Both the position numbers and the translations under genes were made by a program. Source: Neckera pumila (taxonomy: Eukaryota; Streptophyta; Bryopsida; Hypnales; Neckeraceae). From it: a stretch of 64,000 bases of DNA. Position 1 is the first letter of the stretch, and each line of letters starts with the position of its first letter. The stretch lies in the NCBI GenBank assembly GCA_963969595.1, contig OZ018410.1, positions 30,260,913-30,324,912 of the forward strand, written 5' to 3'. Below are positions 25,636 to 36,155 of this stretch, one piece after another. Below the pieces are notes generated by a model. The model did not search any database, was not told the origin of the DNA, and saw only the letters and a list, made by a program, of their open reading frames with translations.

Positions 25636-25648
25636 TCTGGTATGTTTA

Positions 25649-26539
25649 CACTAGAAGAGAATTGCATTACTCTCAACAAGCTCTCAACAAAATCTAGTTG
25701 ATGTTTTTTTGTTAAAAACAAAACTTGTTGGTTTTAACATCTCTTCAATGCAAAAACAAGTTATAAACACAATTTTCAACACAATCAACATGATAATCTT
25801 ACATTGAAAATTATGTCTATAATCTGTTTTTGTGTTCTAAAAGTATTGAAACCCTAGAGAGATCACTTAGAGGGTCCATTAGGAACTACATGCGTTAAGA
25901 TTTTAGACCCCTTATCTTATATTCTAAAATTTAAATAAAAGGTAAAGAAAAAAATATGAGTAGATTTTCCTACTTTGAAAGTTTATGTTTTGAATTATTG
26001 ATAATTCTATTTGCTAATTATAATTAGTCACTAATTTTTGAAATAAAGAGATATACTGCAAAATTGAAAATAACTTTCATACCCCTATTTTATATAAGAA
26101 AAAATTGTATAAAAAATACACAAAAAATTCTCAAAAATAATTCTCTATTGAAATTTCATATTTATTGAATATTGATACAATCGAGTCTTCTAAATGTATT
26201 CTCTATAAATATTTGAGTTGAAAAACATGCCATTTTTGTTCATTTTTCAACCTTCTCTAGAAATCATTTTATATAGTATTTGAATTGGGAGTTTTGGGCA
26301 ATAGAAACCTAAAGCCTTTGTTAAATTATGCTCAAAATTATAGGTTGAAATCATAGTTCATTAAAAAGTAAATAGGGGGGGAAAAAATCACTTAAACACA
26401 CATGGTTAGTCATAGATACACTAAGTGATATTTCCGGGATTGAAACCAACAAGTTTTGTTTCTAACAAAAAAACATCAGCTAGATTTTGTTGAGAACCTC
26501 ACTTATAACGTATTTTACCAACACACTTTTCTTCTAGTG
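25649..26539. mobile_element. 891-bp non-autonomous CACTA-like element
   Basis: It begins CACTAGAAGAGAA and ends TTTTCTTCTAGTG, inverted repeats closely similar to those of the MITE 14 bases to the left. Long subterminal arms match in inverted order: CTCAACAAAATCTAG, GATGTTTTTTTGTTA and AACAAAACTTGTTGGT on the left, and their complements at about 26440-26500. The interior is AT-rich and codes for nothing obvious. The flanking trinucleotides (TTA, GCC) do not match, so the target duplication is lost or the element was shuffled. Confidence 0.65.
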
Positions 26540-27116
26540 GCCACCTATTAGGGACATTTGGTGATCCTAAATTGCCCAATGTGACTACTTTAAGGTAGTT
26601 ACACTATTTGTCTAGTCTGCCCAAATCGTCTGAAATGTCTGCTTGTCCGAGACATCCAGTGATCCTAATGGAGAAAGTTTCTACCTTATAAGACCGAGGA
26701 TAATGTTGTTGCTGATTTTCCAAGAGGAGTGTGGACCAAAGATAGAGACATGCACTTCAAGCTTGGGGTCATTGATTTTAAATGCATTTCCGATATGGAT
26801 GACAAGGGAGAAGTGCATAGATGGCCCTCAATACTATATCAACGTGATTCAAGCACTCAAAGATAAAAACTGCCCAAGACTAGATGAGGTCCCAGTTTGG
26901 GTATTTATATGCTCCGACGTAGTCGAATTTGCCCAGGCCATGAACTTTGCTAAAAAACACAAGGAATTTAACATATTTAAGGCAAATTACTATCCCAATA
27001 TTGCTTGGTCTGAAGGCATAGCTAATGGAAAGCCTATGTTGCAAAGACACAACATGGATGTCCTTAATTCAACACTTGAAATAGCATCAGACTATGATTG
27101 GAGGAGGCATGTTTAA
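26540..27116 (+). pseudogene. MULE-like transposase remnant, second segment
   Basis: The frame at 26643-27116 includes YYINVIQALKDKNCPRL, VPVWVFICSDVVEFAQAMN and GKPMLQRHNMDVLNSTL and ends at a TAA. It has the composition of real protein, and follows directly after the two nested CACTA-type elements on the same strand as the other fragments. I recognise the family only by its association with them. Confidence 0.4.
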
Positions 27117-29839
27117 AGAAGGCATTGTGTGAAAGTGCTTCAATTTGATGCGAGGTTGTAGTTGCACTATAAAAAAAACCTTGTTTTTGGAGACGTTAGC
27201 AAAAACCAAAGAAGAGAACTTTTCTAAGTATTTTGGAAGTCAATTGTGGTGTCCACTAAAATTTGTCTCTATTGACAAGGAAAAAACGTGCTAAAATTGT
27301 TAGGAACAACATTAATTTTGTGGTTGTTTTTGGAAAGTATGTGAAGCCACACATAGTTGAATACGAGGACGCTATGCAAAATGACCTTCATGACAGAAAT
27401 TTCAGTGTCCTAAAATAGGAAGAAACATTACAATTTGATGTTTCCTTTTTTAATAGAAAATTTCATGTATACAAATGATGATGTTGTCGTAAAAAATATG
27501 GCACTTTTTCAAACAAGTGCTGTAAACTCAACAAATGCAAAATCACTATTCACGCTCAAACGTAAAATTATACCAATACCCTCGGTCTTCTTTGAGGATG
27601 TGCTCAAGTCAATTCAAATGTAACACACAGTGATGTCACTTATGTAATGCAATAAGTTATGTATGTAAGGCTGCAGAAAACCAAGAACAATAAGTTACTA
27701 AAAAGATATTTTGCATTTAAGTGAGTCCAAAGTATGAAACCAACTTGGAGAACCATTGAATGCTTCTACTACAGTATGTAATTTGAGAAGCTTTATAATG
27801 ACTAATGACTTGCCTTGTGAATGCTTGACAAATAAGTTCCTCTTTGAAGCGTTCAACGTATTTCCCATACGCTACACATGCACTGCGTGTGGAAATTCTA
27901 GATTTGAACACCTTTATTCACGTGCTGAGCTTCTCGTTTCCTGTCAATGGTTTGCAAGGAAAAAGGATCATAATTGCAATAGTGTTTTAATGAAAAGAAG
28001 AAAGCTTAATGACAGATGAAGACAAGCAATTTATTACTCAACAAAGTTCCCTCCAAAAGACAAAACTATATCTTCAAAATGTCTGATCTTGTTTCACAAA
28101 CGTACCCCCATTTTGCTGATGCTTCTTTTTCTTCATTGGCTTGTCCAATTTGAGCTCCTAGTTGTCACTTGGGACTCACTAATTTCTTTTTTTTTGTTTC
28201 TTGCAAATTTAAGTATAATTTTAGTGACAAAATCCCTCAAAAGAATGTAAGACAAAAATAGATATGTGACATGCCAATATAGCATTTGGTCCTTTATAAA
28301 TATATTACCTTCAACTAAACTCAATTTCTATTTGTATATAGATCAAAACCCGAGATTTTACGTAAATAAAATGGTTTTTAGTAAATAGGGTTAGAATTGC
28401 CAAACCTACGGTGTATGTGACATCTTAGGGATAGAATTGGTTTGAGGGAATACCATTGAAGTCATATGTTCATTCTTGAGGATAAGTTTCACTTTCCTCA
28501 TTGTATTGACGAAATAGCAGAAACCTCAATTGTTGGTCTCCAAGAGTTACAACCTCAAGACGGACACCTGGAAGGAACCTAGGAATGCATATGTTGTTCT
28601 AGGGTAGAAATCACATTTGAAGATCAACGACAAAATCGGTTTGCCACATATCTATTTTTGTCATGTCACATATCTATTTTTGTCCGACAACTGCCAACTT
28701 TAAAGAATGCAGTGGAGTTGATTGGTTTCATTTAATTCCGCTTATTCAAAAGCGTTATTATTTCTTGGATCTAGATCCGTTATTCATTTTATGGAATCAA
28801 TTGTTGGGTATTCCCATAATAAATGTCAAAATATGGCTTTTATGGGTGGTTTAAGAATTTTTTTATAATAATTTTCAGTTAAATTTTCTAAATAATTTTT
28901 CAATTAGTGCTGTTTTACAATTGAACTACTAATTTGAAAACTTGTAGGATTGTTGTTAGAAGTAAATCTTGATCTATATTGCTCAATATTTCTGTTAGTT
29001 ATTAAAGATTGAACTAATAGGCGTCTTGGGAGTAGACGGAATCGGAATGAAGTCAAAGTTGGATCTTTTCTTATTCTCTTACACCTTCTAAAAAGCCGAG
29101 GCTAGTTATTTTTTTCAAAAATGTCACACTCCAAAAACTAAGTTTTTACTTCTTTTTGGTGTAGTTAGCGCTAAATTTTATTGAGTTTTTGATGTGAAAT
29201 TAGGGGGTAGGAAGATTGCAAGACTAAAAATGGCCTTCTGAAGCCAATGGCGCAATCCATTTGTGATTTGGAGTTGTTCTCCAAAAGTTAGAGTTTTGGT
29301 CCAACGTAAAAAGTCAAAATTTAGAAGATTAGGATGAAAATTCTAAATGATAATTTTGTCCACAAGGAAAAGAGAGGGGGGTGAGCTCCCTTGGAAATGT
29401 ATATATGGGGCTCATTTTTCTCTCACAAATACCCCTTGGGCCATTATTTGGGCTTTCTAAAATATGTTGGTCCATTTAGTTGGACATTTTGGCCATTTAG
29501 AGCCAAAATTGCGAACGTGTGTATTTTTGGAGCATTTTAAGCTCTATTGTTGTTACTTTTGAAGTTTTTTTTTAAGAACATTGGGATCCCTTCAAAGTTT
29601 GTCTTTGTTTAAACATGTTGGACTTGTAGTACTCACTTGAGTCATTGTTGAAGAATTTTTGTGAATTTTTACTAACATTGCACTAATTCTAGAACATACC
29701 CCTCGGCTCATCTCTTGTTTGTAAAATCTGCAAACAACCTCCATCGTGTATTGCAAGGTGAAGTGTAAAGGTCTATTACGTCATTGGAAAAGAATCATAT
29801 ACTTGTGCATTTATTCATCTTGACACTTAGATACACCCG
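27117..29839. other. AT-rich stretch between MULE-like segments
   Basis: Mostly AT-rich and presumably intronic or decayed. The frame at 27756-28019 has a Cys-containing segment (YTCTACGNSRFEHLYSRAELLVSC) that may be another worn exon of the same gene. An inverted repeat links about 28249-28275 (GACAAAAATAGATATGTGAC) with about 28642-28686, where the complement occurs twice. No gene can be defined. Confidence 0.3.
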
Positions 29840-31077
29840 GTGAAAAATGGAAAACTCCGAAACATGAAGGACAAAACCCGTACTCTAATTGGAAAACAGA
29901 TGGAGAGAACACCAAATGGCACCAACTCTTCAATTGTCATAGAGGCTACAAAGAAACTCTTGGACAAACTTATTCTGTACCCGAATGGAGTGCAGGCCAA
30001 GATTCTTGACTTTGACAAACTAGTCCTAATATTGGACAAATGCAAGTACTTCAGCTCGACTAGTATTCGAAACGAGGTAACATCTTTCAAATATTTGAGG
30101 AAGTTTGGAGTGATTGACAGGATTACCATGTTGAGGGGATCAAGCACGTGGGCATTTGTTCAGGAGAGTAAATATCCAGGTCATGTAATGACTATCGCTG
30201 TCTGTAACATGCAATCTGAAGATTGCGCTGCTCAAGTTCTATTTTGGAAAAACTTGAACTCTATTGTTGGCCGACATAGAGTAGGTGAACCTCATGGAGT
30301 AGGTGAACCTCATGGTTATTCAAGGGATTTGTGGCAGATAGTGCACAAGCTAATTAGAATGTTGTGCATATGATCTATGGATCCGGGGACATTAACATAC
30401 CTATAGAAAACCATAAGAGAAAGTGCCTATTTCATTTGCCTCAATCTATGGAAAAACATACAAAGGCTTCCATTTGCGGGGACTTGCAAAATCAACATTG
30501 TCTGCATTGTAAGCAATACAAGAATGCTAAGACTTCTTAGGAGTCCAAAAATCAATACCTAGCTATAAAAGCATAGTGGTTATCATCAAGGGCCACCACG
30601 GATTCAGATCTGTATAGTTTGGAGCTATGACTTTCTTTTTGGCATTTTTGGTATCGTCAATGGGGCGGATTCATGCAACTTGTAAGTCCTTATCCTCCTC
30701 CTTATCATTTAAAAATAGTCCAAAGTTTTTGTATCTTTACGATTTTCCATGTATATTTATTTTCCTTTAGATTCTATACGCAAAACTTATAGTGCTTCCA
30801 ATCCCAATCAATGGCAGGTGGACGTAGTAGATACCTTTGGATGTCAAGAGGATTCATTGGGTGAACACGCTCTTAGAACTTTTATCATTTTTGAGAACTA
30901 GTTTGTTGACTTTATTAGGGAGAATATTGGGAATAATGCATGGCGGTGAAACCTAGAAGAACACTCTTGGGACCGAGACGGATATTAGCTTAGACTTGCT
31001 TTTGTAACTTTTTTAATTTTTGGGAGGACTATTGTCATCTACAATAGGCAAAAATTTGTGAGGCAAGCATGGCACTG
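29840..31077 (+). pseudogene. MULE-like transposase remnant, putative catalytic segment
   Basis: The frame from 29840 reads VQAKILDFDKLVLILDKC, KYLRKFGVIDRITMLRGSS and MTIAVCNMQSEDCAAQVLFW. A shifted frame then gives FKGFVADSAQAN, VVHMIYGSGDINIPIENHKR and HCLHCKQYKNAK. The ADSAQAN segment looks like the second-Asp region of MULE-type DDE transposases. An 18-bp direct duplication (GTAGGTGAACCTCATGGA, 30281-30298 and 30299-30315) lies at the frameshift. Stops follow. The coding trace ends near FWHFWYRQWGGF (about 30640-30670), upstream of element B. Confidence 0.5.
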
Positions 31078-31356
31078 GTACTTGTCACAACCAGAATTTT
31101 TGGTTTTTCTCTGCTTGTCTAAATATGGGAACGGAAACAGGTAATTAGGATCCGTATCCGGTTAGAGGGGCAGCAAGAAACTAAAGATAGGCAACGCTAA
31201 TCCAGTAAGGAGAAAACTGTATCTGATCCAGTCAGAATGTTAGTATTCAGGAGCAGTATCACATCCGGATCTCACCTCAGATTGGATTAGGGTTGGACCA
31301 GATCGATAGGGACCGGACCAGAAAAGGTCATGATGACCTGCCAGGGGTCCTGGGAC

Positions 31357-31365
31357 TATATAAAG
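31357..31365 (+). promoter_or_regulatory. TATA-like box of element B
   Basis: TATATAAAG lies about 275 bases before the ATG of the element's coding region, followed by a pyrimidine-rich stretch (CCTCATTTTCACTCC) that is also found, with changes, in element A. Position and context fit a plant core promoter. Confidence 0.45.
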
Positions 31366-31637
31366 GCTGGTCGTCCTCATTTTCACTCCTTTACTTCCCT
31401 CGAGCTCTGGAGCTGACCTTGAGTGCTTTTACGCCTCCGTCTGCGCCAGAGTTGTTGTATGTGTGTGCGCTTCCGGCTGGGCATGTCCAAGAGTGTAGGA
31501 AGAGTAGAAAACGTGTGGGTTGCAGGTTTTGTAGTGTTTTCCGGTTGAGATCGGACGAAAGGGAGTGAGGAACGGGACGTGCGTCTAGGAGAGAGTGAGG
31601 TAGTGATTGGTAAGGGTCCAGCGGCCATTTAGTGTCC

Positions 31638-33290
31638 ATGCCTCAGCTGCGTAAGACCAGACCGGGCGCGTCCAACTCCTCCTCCGACGTCAAACTCCGA
31701 AAAGTAGTTCCGGTCATTCCTACGGAGGAACCGGCCAGGTCCGAGCTCATGGAGGATTTCAACGCCATGGGGTGCCTCATCTTGATGGATAAACCCTGGG
31801 GGTTTTGAGAGGAGCGGATGGTCAGAGAGATTAGATGTAAGGCGTCGAACGAGTTCGACAACACTCTCCGGGGCCGCCCGACCGAATGGGAAGAAGAAAG
31901 GTGGAGGGAAGTTTACAACTTCCGGATGGGAGGTTCTGGCATGGCTGGACGGAAAGACGAGTTCATCCATAACAAGTTTCATGGAGAGCCGAGCAACAAC
32001 GACGGGTACGCGGTCGCGGACTGTAAGAGCAACCGGCACTGAAACCTCCTCCAGTTCCTGGTTCCGATCGTCCACCCGGAGAAGCCAACGAGGGTGACGA
32101 TGACCATCGGCAACACAATTTTCGGTTCCCTGAGCAGGGAACGAAAAGTGAACTGGGCCCGGATCTTTTCCGATCTGGTGTCCTAGCTGGTGACGAGGAT
32201 CGGAAAAAGTAGGGCCACTCCTTTGAGTCCCTATCTCTTTCACCTCTACCACCGCAACCAACTCCTCACTCATACGGAGGAGAAGACGTGGAGACTTCAG
32301 GAGTCTATCCTGAAGTACGGAGAATCGGGTTCGGATGACGAAATGGAAGAGCAAACCGGGTCCAAACCCAAGACAGAAGAGGAAGAAGAGGAGGAGCCAT
32401 CCCGGCCGAAGAAGCGGATGAAGATGACGCCTCCTCACAAGAGAGGAACCCCTCCAACCGCCCGGTCTACACCAGAACAAGGACCGGACATGGAGATGCC
32501 GGATCTCGAGGACCCAGCCAACCCGTTCAACCAGTTGACGGTAATCCTGTGTAGGATACGAGCGGATTGGGAGGTCAAGAGGAGAGCTCTCACCAGTATC
32601 GGAGAGATGGTGGGTGCACCGGCCGATAGCGATTTGTCGGGTAAGGTGGGCCAATACCTAGCCAATCCGGATGAGAACCGGAAGCAGGAGGCAAAGATCT
32701 ATTGGCTTCAGGAGGAAGTCGACACTCTAAGGGCTGACATGGTAGCCCTCAGGGAAGACAAGGCTGCAGTCCGGGAGATGGCGGAGGCAACCCGGAAGGT
32801 GGCTGAGTCGATGAAGGACACTCTTGGAGAGTCCAGATCCACCGCAGTCAAGGCGGCACTATTTGACAAAGGGGTGCATGAGGAGAAGAAGGTATCCGGT
32901 TCCCAGATAGTTCGGATCCTGACCAACTTCACCAATCGGGTGGAAGCGTCCTTAGTGGCAGCGAGAGAAGCGGCCAACCGGATGGACGTCAGCAGTCGAA
33001 AGCTCAACGGATCCATGTACTCCCGGGAGATCCACCTCTCAGATATATCGCTACCGGATTTGTTTGCAGCCGGAGGATCGAATTCAAGGGAGCGCAAGGA
33101 TCAGACGCCCGAGTCAAGGAAGAGTAACCGGAGACCTGGGCCTCGGCAACCGATTCAGTTAGATTCATCGCCAAGGTCAGATCTTCCGGATCCAGCTGCC
33201 GGGGAGCGGAGCCTAAACCTTGCCGACGTCTTCAACCAACTGCCCAAGGAACCCAGAAGTCCTATGCTGGGTGGGGGAGTTGGAGAGTAG
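31638..33290 (+). pseudogene. Element B protein: same family as A, one frame with three in-frame stops
   Basis: A single frame of 550 codons runs from ATG 31638 to TAG 33288, broken only by TGA 31806, TGA 32040 and TAG 32184. It aligns with element A: FNAMGCLILMDKPW matches A's KLGCIGFIRQPW; LLQFL, PTRVTMTIGNTIFGSL and PLSPYLFHLYHR match the A head. Then come a Glu run and a basic, NLS-like patch (RPKKRMK, about residue 255). A long predicted coiled coil follows at about residues 350-400 (EEVDTLRADMVALREDKA). The tail is Ser/Pro/Arg-rich. One stop aligns with an Arg in A (RHRRLL versus RH*NLL), as expected from CGA to TGA decay. Function unknown. The Transposase_32-like resemblance is weak. 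Confidence 0.55.
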
Positions 33291-33421
33291 GTAGTTAGGA
33301 GTGTACAATTTTGTAAGATAGTTAGGACCGGATCGGATGTTGATCCGGTCTGGCCGGTTAGGATCGGACCCGGATGTTCAGCGCGGATTTCCGGGGGCCT
33401 TTTTGCTTTGTAATCAAGTTG

Positions 33422-33429
33422 TATATAAG
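33422..33429 (+). promoter_or_regulatory. second TATA-like box in the 3' part of element B
   Basis: TATATAAG is followed by a CTTTTCACCTCATTTTT pyrimidine run, echoing the arrangement at 31357. It could mark a 3' promoter or a worn-out terminal-repeat promoter. The flanks do not align well enough to call an LTR. Confidence 0.25.
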
Positions 33430-34258
33430 TCAGCCCCTTCTTGGGAGCTGCGAGTCTTTTCACCTCATTTTTGTGTATGTCTTCTCTTGGCCTCTTGTTG
33501 CGTGTCCCTCCTGTGTGTGGCAGGGTTGTGTGGTGAGGAGTTAGGAAGGCGCATGCTAGTGCGGGTGTGATTTCTCCCTTTGACGTCCTTGTTTTGATCT
33601 TATGTGCAAGTGAGCAGGTTGCGAAAGTATTGGGAGTGGATTCCAGTTCCTCAGCAGCTCTAAGGTTTAGGATTCTGGGCGAGACAACCGTTGTTAGGCT
33701 AGGCGGATAGGGAGGGATTCCTTAGTCGTGCTAGAACTCCTGGGTGGGAAATCCGGTTGAGTGTCCGATCTCCTGAGAGATCTCGCTGCCTTAGTGGGCA
33801 AACGGAAGGACTTTAGTTGATGTTGGAACGGACGGGTTCACTTGCAACCGTCTGGCTTTGTACAGACGGAACGTGGCGCTAAAGTTGTTGTAGTATGGGA
33901 GGATCGTACGGGGGGTCCTTGTGTGACCGGTGATCCGGGGAGTTCTCAGGATTGCTGTGAAGGATCAAACCGGATCCGGATTAGTGTAGGATATTGGAGA
34001 AGGAAGAAGTGGGTCTTCAGCCACTATAATTCACGGAAGGAGCGGCGGGCCTGCCACTCTCAAAAGCAAGGGGCGAACCCTCTGATGGTGAAACAAAGGT
34101 AAAACTAAACCGGATGGTAGTAAAAGCGGATGTGAGTTGATCAGACCGGATCGGAAAGTGGACCGGATCGGAGAAGGAGAAGAGGGTTTGATTGTAGTTC
34201 TTGGTGTTGTTGTGTTTCCAGTTGTTGTGTTAGAACCGGAAGAGGAAATATAAGTACT

Positions 34259-36155
34259 AACTTAGCTTAGAGACCAAATAAGGCTATCTACTTCACAGAA
34301 TCTCGCGGGTTTGATCTTTAGAGTCACTTTGTTATACTTTAAAGTGGTTTTTGGTAGTATAACTAGAAAATTGCTTGCCCTAAGCTGCGACAGTACTTTG
34401 AAACCATGTCTCAATACTGAGACAAGTGTTAGCATTGGCTCTATTTTAAGACTTTTTCTTTTTTTAAGCGCACAATTGTGACGACTACATAGAAAATATG
34501 TGCGCTTCGTGCTTGGCAATGGTACGTTCAGGGATCCTCTAGGTACCATTGAGGGTGTCCCTGGAGGCTCTCTCTTGGACCTTTTTTTCATTGTATTTGA
34601 TAGTGATACGTGTCCATTGCAAAGCAACATTGCTATTTCTTCTTCATTACCCTAAATCTCAAGAATAACTTCAGAGTACATCTATTTTTGCTCAAAATTT
34701 ATTGTGGTGTATGGACTAATTTTTTTCAGGATCTTAGCGAGTCTAAGCTAGCAAAAATGCCATCTTGCAACCTCGCTGAGACAGTACATAACAAGTGGCT
34801 TCAACATTCTGGAAATTAGGGAAACGATCTGTACATTGCCAAGGTAGACAATTTTGTCAGAGTGTTCATGCAAATGGTCAGGTATTACTAATACCTGAAG
34901 GAAATGAAGTTGGTATGAGACCAAGGAAGGAAGAGCTAATGCTTTGTATGGCCCAATGTTTAACCAAACAAACAAACAATTCAAAACCCCTCACCGAAGC
35001 TATTTCAAACATTCCAAGTGTACAAGAATTCTTTAGTAAAGAGCCTAACCTTGAAAGATAAGAAGTGTTTGGATCACAAAAGAAGAAGGCAGACATGGTA
35101 CTTGGGTGCAAATTTGACTTGCATAGACCGGACAAAGTCAATTTATCCCATCTACGCATTCATACACAATCATGAAGAGCCACAACAAGTGCATCAGATT
35201 TTAACACAATTTTAGAGGATTTCTTTGCAAGTGTGGATGTGGACCTTCCAGTCACGACGTCTTACGAGGATAGTAGAGGTCAAACTTGTATTCCGAACTC
35301 AACTCATGTGTCCGCAATTCAAGAGACCATGTGCGACGAGGATCAGTGGCATATAGCACGTTTACCAAAAACCTTAGCAAAGGCATGCTTTACACTGCAA
35401 ACAATCACCAAGAAGAAGTGTACCGCACAAATTGTCCAAAACAACATAGCTACTGTAGCGCCAATATATACAGGTATGATGGTGAATTACCGAAAAAATC
35501 ATCATGACCGTATGCAATTTTTCTTTTGCACGACAATATTGAACGATGTGTGAAAGGTATGCGGCAAAAGTGGGTGTTATCAGTACTAGCTATTCCGGAC
35601 ATTTAGCCTGTGAAAATGGGCACCAAACTTTTACAGGCCAAGATTTTGGCTCTGGAAGCGGCAAGCTTTCAACTTCCACAACATCAAGTCATTTTGCCTC
35701 GCAGACTGTTTGGTGGAGAAGCTGGCATCAAAATTGTGCGTGCCTCCCCTGTTCCCCCTTTACTAGATGAACATCCAACAACTCGAGTGGGAAAGGTCAT
35801 CCGCCGTAACCCAAAAGCCCCAATAGTTAAGCATCAGAACAATTGTGCATCAGCCTTGACACTGAATGCATGCATAGAAAGCGTGACAATGATTCCCCAT
35901 GCTGGATTTGGTTGCATAGTGTCACTCATCTCTGGTGTAAAGCCTTGCCATGAAAAATACATGCTCACTGTATCTTCATTTTTGGACTGCACATGTCCAA
36001 ATTTCACCAAGATGAAGCTAAAGTGTTTAGGCAAGCGGGGAACTTGGGCAAATTGTAAGCATCTTTACTTCATTTTTACAATCATCTGCAACCTACAATC
36101 TACATCGGAGGCCTTCATTCATGCAACGAGTTTCAATTTCAATGAAGTGAAGTAA
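34259..36155 (+). pseudogene. MULE-like transposase remnant, C-terminal part with SWIM zinc finger
   Basis: After element B the gene resumes with SCNLAETVHNKWLQHSGN (about 34765), KKCLDHKRRR, IARLPKTLAKACFTLQT, and a last open frame 35610-36155. That frame ends with LDCTCPNFTKMK...NCKHLYFIF, a CxC...CxH pattern typical of the SWIM finger in MULE transposases and FAR1 relatives. Several frame changes between 34.7 and 35.6 kb make it a pseudogene. It belongs with the fragments at 24541-31077. The segment 34259-34700 looks intronic. Confidence 0.6.

Larger units (their letters stand above)
31083..34253 (+). mobile_element. Element B: CCGG-dense mobile element, second copy of the A family
   Basis: The 3171-bp unit is flanked by GTACT on both sides (31078-31082 and 34254-34258), a possible 5-bp target duplication. 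It starts TGTCACAACC, as many plant LTRs do, but no second copy of this start and no long terminal repeat exists at the other end. It is dense in CCGGAT/ATCCGG words, unlike its neighbours. It carries a TATA-like box (31357), a pyrimidine-rich leader and one long coding region (31638-33290), followed by almost 1 kb of non-coding sequence with a second TATA-like box. It splits the MULE-like remnant: coding pieces of that family resume at about 34.7 kb. Class is unresolved (truncated LTR element, LARD-like, or something new). Confidence 0.6.

Noticed and set aside
31629..32654. 341-codon open frame on the minus strand of element B, the longest uninterrupted frame there
   Set aside because: It is antisense to a frame with clear homology to element A. 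It is open because CCGG-rich codons on the sense strand leave few stops on the complement, and its sequence shows no recognisable domain.
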